From Priapulus caudatus (lineage: Eukaryota > Priapulida > Priapulimorpha > Priapulimorphida > Priapulidae), in NCBI RefSeq assembly GCF_000485595.1, contig NW_014577506.1, forward strand, positions 166,644 through 228,653: DNA of 62,010 nt. Direction: 5' to 3'. A model generated the notes under the pieces. That model searched no databases and was not told where the DNA came from. It worked only from the letters and a program-made list of their open reading frames with translations. Both the position numbers and the translations under genes were made by a program. Shown in pieces: positions 54,807-62,010 of the stretch (positions are counted from its first letter, which is position 1; each line of letters opens with the position of its first letter).

Positions 54807-54815
54807 GCTCATTCT
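54535..54815. repeat. (TA)n and (TC)n microsatellites
   Basis: TA repeats at 54540-54567 follow the LINE tail; a pyrimidine-rich region leads to pure (TC)n at 54762-54796. Frames here are low-complexity. Confidence 0.85.
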
Positions 54816-55021
54816 CTATCGCGCTGACTCTGTTACACGCACGCTCTCGCTTCCTACGGGTTTCTTTTTTGTCGCTTCTCCTCTCTCACTTGAAATTGAC
54901 AGTAATTTAAAGTGCAAGGGAGCGTGTAAAGTTGCGGCTATTAACTCAAACGCGTCTAACCCTATACAAACAACGCTCACGTGCGCCTTGAAAGATTTCC
55001 ACTCGAAAACTTTAAAACGTC

Positions 55022-55042
55022 AAAGCAGCAGCAGCAGCAGCT

Positions 55043-55073
<31 letters not shown>

Positions 55074-55215
55074 CAGTAGCAGTAGCAGTAGCAGTAGCAG
55101 TAGCAGTAGCAGCAGCAGCAGCAGCAGCAGTAGCAGTAGCAGTAGCAGCAGCAGCAGCAGCAGCAGGGGCAGGGGCAGCGGCAGCAGCAGGAAACGTCAA
55201 AGCAGCAGCAGCCGC
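55022..55215. repeat. AGC/AGT trinucleotide repeat upstream of the aminopeptidase exon
   Basis: AGC, AGT and mixed AGCAGT runs of about 170 bases end about 220 bases before the start codon at 55434, so they lie in the probable promoter or 5' UTR. The poly-Ala frame on the - strand follows from the triplet. Confidence 0.9.
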
Positions 55216-55433
55216 AACAGCAATAACAACAACAGCAGCAGCGATTTTAAAACAACGACGATTACTATCAAGAGCAGGTAAAAGTCGCATCTAGTTTACG
55301 TGCCCCGATGCTATCTTGCCATTGCTGATCGCGTTCTCTCCGATCTCCAGGGCGACCGCTAAGACACGGTGCTGAAGGCAGTGGGAGGTGTAACGCACAC
55401 ACGGCAGCGGCGTGACAGCAGCACACAGCAGCG

Positions 55434-56099
55434 ATGTCGAACGGCTACGACGGCAAGGAACGCTTCGCGATGAGCTCCGAGAGCGGCACGGGCAGCACCA
55501 GCGGCAGCAGCAGCATCAAGTTCAAGGAGAGCAAGGGCGTGTTTCTCTCGCGCGCCGCCGCAGTGCTACTGGCACTGATAGCCGTCGCCTGCGTCATCGG
55601 CGTCGGCGTCATCGTCGCCTACACGAAGCCCGGCTGCGACGACGCGTCCGGCGCCGGCAGCGCCGCCGGAGAACCGCGACCGGAAGCGGAAGCGGAGCCG
55701 AGCGCGTCGCGACCGACGGACGTGCGACTTCCGCGCGGCGTCGTGCCGCTGCATTACAACGTCGAGCTGCGGCCAAACCTCGACCCGACCGTGTTCAAGT
55801 TCGACGGATGGGTGGAGATACTGATCGAGTGTCGCCAGCCGACCGACAACGTGACGATGCACGTCAACAAGCTGACGACGCGCAACGGCGCGCTGCGGTC
55901 GGCCGACGCCTACGCCGACGACGACACGCCGACGATCGCGTCCGTGTCGCGCGACGACGCGAAGCAGTTTCTCATCTACGAGCTCAGAGGCAAGCTGCAC
56001 GCGGGAAGGAGGTACTGGATACGCATGGACTTCGAGGGAGACTTGGAGGACGACCTCGTGGGACTTTACCGAAGCAAGTACACGACAAGCACGGGAGAA
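55434..56099 (+). CDS. M1-family membrane aminopeptidase (aminopeptidase N-like), first coding exon
   Basis: M1 aminopeptidases are zinc ectoenzymes that trim N-terminal residues from peptides at the cell surface. This exon encodes 222 residues of a type II membrane protein: a Ser/Gly-rich cytoplasmic tail (1-37), a single hydrophobic anchor at about 41-63, a Glu/Pro/Ala-rich stalk, then the start of the N-terminal beta domain with LPRGVVPLHYNVELRPNL, FKFDGWVEI and LVGLYRSKY, all familiar positions in aminopeptidase N. The donor is most likely GT at 56100; a GT six bases later is an alternative. The GAMEN and HExxH exons are not found between 56100 and 62010, so intron 1 exceeds 5.9 kb or the gene is truncated. 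GC content and third-position G/C use are high compared with the surroundings. The start is the first ATG, with another at 55470. Confidence 0.8.
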
Positions 56100-56105
56100 G
56101 TAAGG

Positions 56106-56350
56106 TAGGTGGTATGCTGCCGCGTAGGCGGAACATATGTGTCTATATGTTGTCATTAGGCGGCCATGTGTCTATAAGTTGTCATGTAGACAGCCACGTG
56201 TCTATAAGTTGCCATGTTGACAGCCATGAGTCTATAAGTTGTCATGTTAACAGCCATGTGTCTATAAGTTGTCATTATGCGGCCATGTGTCTATAAGTTT
56301 TCATGTAGGTGACCATGTGTCTCTAAGTTGTCATGTAGGCGACCATGTCT
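56106..56350 (+). repeat. Minisatellite (TGTCTATAAGTTGTCATGTA), array 1
   Basis: About seven copies of a 29-30-base unit, TGTCTATAAGTTGTCATGTA plus a variable GGCGGCCA-type end, start just after the exon 1 donor. A second array lies at 58085-58300. Confidence 0.85.
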
Positions 56351-56958
56351 CTCTCTCTTTCTCTCTCCCTTATTTACTCCTCCTCTCCCTCTCTCTGTCC
56401 TCCTGTCTCTGCCTCTCTACCCGGACGCGCTGTAACCACGGATACCGCACGCGCATGCCGCCCGCCCGCGCGCGCACGCCCCCTACATCATCGCCTCCTC
56501 CTCATAACCGCCGCCTTCATCACGCCTGACCAAGCAGAAGGTCGGAGATTAGCAATCGCCGCTCATCAGAGACGACGGCACGGCGTCGATGTCGAGGCGA
56601 CGGTGACAGAGTCTGGTCATGTGTGAGGGTGGGGCCGCGGTGACGCGTTAGGGGACCAGTAATAATTACTATTATTAATTATTATCAATTAGCAATAATT
56701 ATTATGAAGGCTGATTGGCTGTAATGTAAGGGTGTTACCGCCTACATTGATTGATTGATTATTGATTATATTTGATTGATGTACGAAATCAGTGAAGCGG
56801 TGATAAGTGCTTTGCTGTTATAGCCCCCTGTCCACTGCCTACGTATGTGGTAGTGCATGCGTGTGAGTGTGCGTGTATGCGTGCGTGTGTGCGCGTGTGT
56901 ATGCGCGCGTGTGTGTCTGTGTGTTTGCGTGCGTGCCTGTGCGAGTATGCGAGCGCGC

Positions 56959-56960
<2 letters not shown>
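56351..56960. other. Intronic sequence, TC- and GT-rich patches
   Basis: It contains a short TC-rich stretch, an AATAATTATTA inverted cluster near 56660-56705, TTGATTGATTGATTA repeats and a GTGC-rich stretch (56850-56960). No further aminopeptidase exon is visible. Confidence 0.5.
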
Positions 56961-56998
<38 letters not shown>

Positions 56999-57066
56999 AG
57001 TAGATAATAGAAAAATTCCCTATTAGTTCCCTAATAGTTCCCTATTATCTACTTCTGATATATATG
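56961..57066. mobile_element. (TA)n with hairpin element (TCAGAAGTAGATAA...TTATCTACTTCTGA)
   Basis: The hairpin at 56994-57058 has arms TCAGAAGTAGATAATAG and CTATTATCTACTTCTGA and a loop of CCCTATTAGTT repeats. It sits in a TA run and resembles 25608-25651. Confidence 0.6.
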
Positions 57067-57944
57067 TATATTAATGAATATTTATGGACATTGGCTGTGA
57101 CCTATCAGTCACCGACGATGTGACAGCTATGAGAGCGTGAAGCTAATCGCATGAGAAGCCATGCAAGCACGGACGCAGAAGCGCCAAGGTCATATAAGTG
57201 AAAACGCCAAAGTCAGGTAAGTGAAAACGCCAAGGTCATGTAAGTGAAAGCGGAAGAGCTCTCTCTCTCTTTCTCGCGCACGCGAGTATCCCTAATTGCA
57301 CGCACACGCACGCACACGCGCACGCACACGCACACACGCACGCATACGCACGCACACGCACGCACACGCGTGTTTATCCATGCAACCGTCGCATTAGAGC
57401 AATTAAACGTCTTAAAACAACGCGCGCCCGTCACGTCTCGCGAAATCAAAATAATTTTCTGACGAATTTCTCTCTCTTAATGATGTTCCGTCATCATCAA
57501 CAATCCCCCCACCACTACTAATGACATTGAGCGAATCATCAAACCCGATATTAATCAGACGCGTTAATTAGGCAAATATAGCACGTAAAGTCAGATTCCA
57601 CGCCGCTGCTGCCGCCTGGTGTCCGGTATCTGAAACAGCAGCGGCCGGAATATGACCCGAGTAAGATGACAGTCCCGATCCGCCCCTGGCTCTCTCCGTG
57701 TGTGCGTGCAATCCGAGAACGGGGACAAAGAAGAAAGAAGAACGGTTAAGCAACAACGATCGAATATGGCAATTGAGAGCGAAGACGATTTCAAAAGAAA
57801 GAGCTGATCGAGTCAGGGAAGAAGGAGGGGAAGAAGGAGGACAGGGCGAGAAGGATGAAGGGAAGACAGAGAGGGTAGATAGAAGACAGGACGAGAAGTA
57901 TGAAGGGCAGACAGAGGAGACAGATAGAAGACCGGACTGACCGA
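57067..57944. other. Intronic sequence with a CACG microsatellite
   Basis: A repeat of GTGAAAACGCCAAGGTCA-type (three copies, 57185-57250) and an ACGC/CACG microsatellite (57297-57370) are present. No exon is supported. Confidence 0.5.
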
Positions 57945-58085
57945 ACTGCAACGGACTAAGCATAGACTGCCACGGACTAAGCACGGACTGCCACGGACTA
58001 AGCACGGACTGCCACGGACTAAGCACGGACTGCCACGGACTAAGGACGGACTGCCACGGACTAAGCACGGACTGCCACGGACTAA
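57945..58085 (+). repeat. 21-base minisatellite (GACTGCCACGGACTAAGCAC)
   Basis: About six tandem copies of the unit GACTGCCACGGACTAAGCAC plus one base, directly followed by the second TCTATAAGTTGTCATGTA array. Confidence 0.9.
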
Positions 58086-58300
58086 GTTCTATAAGTTGTC
58101 ATGTAGGCGTCCATGTCTCTCTAAGTTGTCATTAGGCGGTTATGTGTCTATAAGTTGTCATGTAGGCGTCCATGTCTCTCTAAGTTGTCATTAGGCGGTT
58201 ATGTGTCTATAAGTTGTCATGTAGGCGACTATGTCTCTATAAGTTGTTATGTTTACAGACATGTGCCTATAAGTTGTTGTGTAGGCGGCCATGTGTCAAC
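58086..58300 (+). repeat. Minisatellite (TCTATAAGTTGTCATGTAGG), array 2
   Basis: About seven copies of the same unit as at 56106-56350, here often with GGCGTCCATGTCTC spacers. The two arrays are 1.7 kb apart in one intron. Confidence 0.85.
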
Positions 58301-58581
58301 AGGATATCTCTCATGCGGCGACGTTTTTATTTATAGTTAACTTGTTATATTTTACATAAATAAGAGTATACAGAATACAGTATATATACGGAATATTTCA
58401 GTCCTTGAGAATCACGTGGATCGAATAATGACCACCGCAACATTCGATTTCTCTGTCTCCGCATAGTGGTAGCTACCTCACGTCTCTTTACCTGACCAAT
58501 TAGAATTAATACACACAAAATAGACACCAACATGAGCTCTCGCATGACGACTACACCCGGCTTGACGCTCATAGGGTGATA

Positions 58582-58758
58582 GGGTCTATGTCCCCCATGG
58601 TACTGCCGGAACGTACCCTGGTAACTATTTGATATGGTTAGGGTTAGGGAGTAGGCGTAGGCGACTCCCTAGTATCGTTAGTGGAGTAGGCGAGGTACCG
58701 TCCGGCATATTAGATAGTACCAGGGTACGTTCCGGCAGTACCCTGGGGGACATAGACC
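58582..58758. mobile_element. MITE-like palindromic element, copy 2 (GGGTCTATGTCCCCC ends)
   Basis: It has the same terminal and subterminal inverted repeats as 15069-15274 but with the interior in the opposite orientation (GGTTAGGGTTAGGGAG). At 177 bases it is shorter by a deletion between the left arm and the middle. Confidence 0.7.
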
Positions 58759-59079
58759 ATCTCAGCCGAATTGACAGCTCGGGTGTAAATAACGTACGTA
58801 TTACCAAGAGCTTGGCATTACGGAAAATTACAGCCGCAATCGCAGTTTCGGCTTATGTTCAGCTCGTTAGAGATCCGACTGGAGTTACCAGACGTATGTA
58901 ATCAGCAAAGCGATCGCTGCTGTCGCGTAAGGATAGTCACAAACACCTGCTCTCACAAATCCCCTACCCCGTAAAGCACTACGCAGACTTATAAGACCTA
59001 ATAATACCTAGCGTATTACCTAGAAGTATTACTAGCTCTTTGTACTAATAAGAGGCAGGCACTTCGTAATGATTCCGCG

Positions 59080-59515
59080 CACAGGCACTTTTACTTGGAA
59101 TGTCTCAATAAAAAAAGGTAAATAAACACGAAATGTATTTACTGTCAGTCTTAATGTTTCTCTACTCTCCTGTGCCTATTATTGCCGATAACTTCATCTA
59201 AATGCCGTTCAAATGTTCCTCTGCAACACACAAGTACACCGCACGCACGCTGCTGTGCACAAACAACTTACTAGAATATATAGAGTTTCTACTATATATT
59301 CTCGTATTTCAACTCTATATTCTAGTTGTTTGTGCACAGCGGCGTGCGTGCGGTGTACTTGTGTGTTGCAGAGAAGCATTTGAACGGCATTTACAGGAAG
59401 TTATCGGCAATAATAGGCGAAAGAGAGTAGAGATCTAAACATTAAGACTTTGGTAGCAAACACATTTCGTGTTTATTTACCATTATTTTCTATTGAGACG
59501 TTCCAAGTGCCTGTG
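59080..59515. mobile_element. 436-base foldback DNA element (CACAGGCACTT ends, 8-bp target duplication)
   Basis: The ends CACAGGCACTT and AAGTGCCTGTG are inverted, and ATTCCGCG is duplicated at 59072-59079 and 59516-59523. Nearly the whole element is an inverted repeat: CCTATTATTGCCGATAACTT faces AAGTTATCGGCAATAATAGG, and the loop is a TATATTCTAG hairpin. It is non-coding. An 8-bp duplication fits hAT- or P-type insertion. Confidence 0.85.
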
Positions 59516-59523
59516 ATTCCGCG

Positions 59524-60065
59524 TAGCACGCCTACGCGACAACAACTTGTAAGTTGTGTGTACTTGTGGGTGTGTGTGCGTGTATGTGCGCTTGCGTGCG
59601 TGCGTGCGTGGACTTGCGGATGGGCGTGCGTGCGAGTACGCACGCGTATGATTACGTCAAGCATCGTTACCGATATGGATCTCACTCTAGCAATATCTGC
59701 GGGTTCTACCACCGCCTCGCTAAAACTACGCGGTGTGCATAGCGCAGCGATTATTGATCCAACCAGCTATTGCGACTTCGCATGTACACATGTGAGAGAA
59801 TTGCGAACAAATGTGGTGTGGCCTGGCGATGCTATATAGGCAGAATACGCACGCTCGCACGCACGCACGCACGCACGCACGCGCGCGTACGCAAGCGCGC
59901 ATGCACGCAGACACGCACGCATACAGACACATGTGCCGTTCCAATAGTAAATAAGATAAACAAAGACTCAAATCTCTTGAAGCGATATATAACGCGTAGA
60001 AGACGCCCACATGCGTTACCTTTATATTCTGTGCTGTATTGTATATACTGTACTATTAGATTACT
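59524..60065. repeat. Sequence with GTGC and ACGC microsatellites
   Basis: GTGCGTGCGTGC-type repeats at about 59565-59645 and ACGC repeats at about 59848-59925. No exon is supported. Confidence 0.7.
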
Positions 60066-60078
60066 ATATTATCTCTTG

Positions 60079-60122
<44 letters not shown>

Positions 60123-60520
60123 ATATATATTCGTGTAAAACCCCCTCCGTCGTCTTACGAAAACAAATTTCGTGGAACTGTGAAAGAGTAGGATACGAGT
60201 TAGCTCTAGTACCGGCTAGTACAGGCCTGCGGCAACTGTACGCGGCTATAGTACTAGAGCTAGATACGAGTTCGCCGTCGCATCGGTTAAACAGGATTCG
60301 CTATTAAGTACAAGAACAACAATACGTACGAGAACAATTTATCATCGCCACGCACATGTCTAGCATGCTGCCCAGCCCACCATCACCTTGTTTTGTTACA
60401 TTGTAATAGGTCTATGCACCGATAGCGTAATGCTTCGACAGTGTTGAGTTTGTTACATCAGAGTCAGCGTTGATATTTCTTGTGTGCGCGTGATGCATGC
60501 ATTCTCTCCACTCCAATATT
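60066..60520. repeat. (TA)n microsatellite and CTCTAGTACCGGC hairpin
   Basis: TCTTGATATTATATATA begins a TA run (60073-60130) that resembles the right end of a TCAAGAG hairpin. At 60198-60262 CTCTAGTACCGGCTAGTACA faces TGTACGCGGCTATAGTACTA, an imperfect hairpin. No exon is seen. Confidence 0.55.
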
Positions 60521-61185
60521 GCGTGTTCACACACAAGAAAAACCGCGATGCTAATCGCGATGGAAATACCGAGATAATTGTGCCCTTGTTCACACAGGCG
60601 GAAATATCTCGCTAATCGCCGAGCGGGATAATTCTATTAATCGAACTGCGCATGCCTGATATCAAGCCGGAATATAACCCTTCCGGTCGCACGCGCGCGA
60701 ATTATGTACTACCGGAATTCGAGTTCGGTGTTCGATTCCACGTACACGGCAGTGCAGTCGTTGGTAGTAGTCTAGCTCTGTTACGTTAACGTATGTTACT
60801 CTAGCTCGCTTACGTTAACGTATGCTACTCTAGCTCTGTTACGTTAACGTATGCTACTCTAGCTCTGTTACGTTAACGTATGCTACTCTAGCTCTGTTAC
60901 GTTAACGTATGCTACTCTACGTCTGCACGTATTTACGTAAACACATCGTATGATGGGATAGAAAATACCGGGATTATTTGCGCGAGCGTTCACACACACG
61001 CCGCGGTGCAATTAATCGCGCTAATTCCCAAATAATCGCAGTCTAAAGTGCGATTTGCAGCGCGGTGCTGATCGCGATACGTAGTGAGATTTTTGCGTTC
61101 ACACTCTCATCTCGAGATTTCGATCGCGATGCAAAAACCGAGATTTGCATCCCGCTAATTCCCGCCAGTGTGAACGCGCCTATTA
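60521..61185. mobile_element. Foldback DNA-element region (GCGTGTTCACAC...GTGTGAACGCGCC)
   Basis: CGTGTTCACACACAAGAAAA with CCGCGATGCTAATCGCGAT on the left is echoed inverted by ATCGCGATGCAAAAACCGAG and GCCAGTGTGAACGCGCC on the right. Many AATCGCG/CGCGATT words lie between. A second internal pair (GCGAGCGTTCACACACACGC at 60980) suggests two nested elements. The 29-base minisatellite is inside. The target site is unclear. Confidence 0.5.
60768..60920 (+). repeat. 29-base minisatellite with ACGTTAACGT palindrome
   Basis: Five copies of TCTAGCTCTGTTACGTTAAC plus GTATGCTAC. Each unit contains the perfect palindrome ACGTTAACGT. It lies inside the foldback region. Confidence 0.9.
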
Positions 61186-62010
61186 AATCGCCTTAGAGAA
61201 ATTCCTTAGAGAAATAAATCGCCTTAGAGAAATTCGAACAGTTCGACGCTGTTTTAGAACATCGTCAGTTTGTGAAGGATGAAGTTCTTTGCAGTATTTT
61301 TTGTCCGGCGTCGATATCCGAGTTATAACTGGTTGTTCTTTTACCTTTACTCTTCGTTCTTTTTACCTACACTATGGCACACACATGAGCGCGCCCAAAC
61401 AAACGCGCACACACACGCACACACGCGCACGCACGCACATACACAGGCACGCATGTGCCCTTCGTGTAAGTCAAGGCTGTGTGTGTTTTCAACTAATGTA
61501 TATGGTACGCGTTACTCTCGTTACTAACAGAGGCGCATGCAGCTGTCAAAGCATATACACGCGTCCGATATCTGAGCACTCCAACGTATATGCGCAGGAT
61601 TTCCGCGCGTTATTTCATTCAATTAACTCGTGCTTAAATCTCCGTAACATCGAAGGTCTTCTGTCGGTATTTTTTATTGGGGAGTATAAAAAATGCGGCA
61701 ACCACATGTGACTGTCACCCATGAGTATATATTTAGATTACTTTTTAGGTTATAATCTAATAACGATATAGTCGTAACCGCTTCGCGAACCTGGAATTTA
61801 CTGCGGCGGATTAAGGAAAATTGTTGACATGGCTGCGAGGCGAACGCGAGCGATGGAGAACTACCGACCTTATTAATATATTATGATAACTTTGCAATGA
61901 ACAATTATGACAACGAGTGCTTACGGCGTTACTGGTTCCCACAATGCGAGCGCGTGTGTACGTGTGTGTGTGTACGTGTGTGTGTGGGTGTGTGTGTGTG
62001 CATGTGTGTG
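61186..62010. other. Right end of window: no gene; ACAC/ACGC and GT microsatellites
   Basis: CGCCTTAGAGAAATTC is duplicated at 61190-61230. An ACAC/ACGC microsatellite lies at 61379-61450 and (GT)n at 61955-62010. No exon of the aminopeptidase is visible. Confidence 0.5.

Noticed and set aside
55412-56296. 294-codon Arg-rich frame overlapping the aminopeptidase exon
   Set aside because: Shadow of the GC-rich exon in another frame; only the frame at 55434 has M1 motifs and a membrane anchor, and this one runs into a minisatellite.
61279-61711. Overlapping frames near the right end
   Set aside because: Part is ACGC repeat; no domain or exon signal, and no match to the aminopeptidase expected downstream.

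Overview
This is nuclear DNA from an animal, most likely a marine invertebrate. The genes are split by GT-AG introns of 0.3 to more than 8 kb. Microsatellites, minisatellites and small non-autonomous transposons are very abundant. Degenerate TTAGGG/CCCTAA tracts fit a metazoan telomere motif, and one short repeat family carries a CTCCG/CGGAGGTAAT signature. I cannot name the species from sequence alone. There is no operon, CRISPR array or convincing RNA gene.

Three host genes are supported. (1) A tandem pair of sulfide:quinone oxidoreductase (SQOR) genes lies on the + strand. Copy A (638-4347) shows exons 3-9 only, with exons 1-2 presumably left of the window. Copy B (10155-18146) is complete in nine exons (455 aa) with a mitochondrial-type N-terminus. 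Both keep the two redox-active cysteines. (2) A five-exon rhodopsin-family (class A) GPCR lies at 34559-46605 (391 aa). Its second exon (41588-41681, TM3 plus an ERY motif) is only 94 bp and was recovered by matching splice phases. (3) The first coding exon of an M1-family membrane aminopeptidase lies at 55434-56099; its catalytic exons are beyond the window.

Between the genes are an LTR-retroelement relic on the - strand (20421 to about 25090) with a broken envelope/F-like gene; a large, decayed palindrome (about 26484-38783) centred on a CA/TG microsatellite near 33.79 kb; three insertions with TIRs and 8-bp target duplications (10431-11571, 39438-41554, 59080-59515); an 825-bp foldback element (43650-44474); a family of tiny hairpins with TCARRAG-type ends in TA-rich DNA; a 543-bp tandem duplication (48848-49940); and the 3' tail of a non-LTR retrotransposon (54149-54529).

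The most unusual feature is the palindrome. Its arms match in order through unique DNA and six tetranucleotide blocks. It contains the first GPCR exon in both orientations (intact on the right, indel-ridden on the left), and one arm only carries a 3-kb insertion with its own target-site duplication. It is either a real inverted duplication or an assembly product joining two haplotypes; the sequence alone does not decide. The rest of the window, apart from the genes, is repeat-rich intergenic or intronic DNA in which I see no further coding signal.
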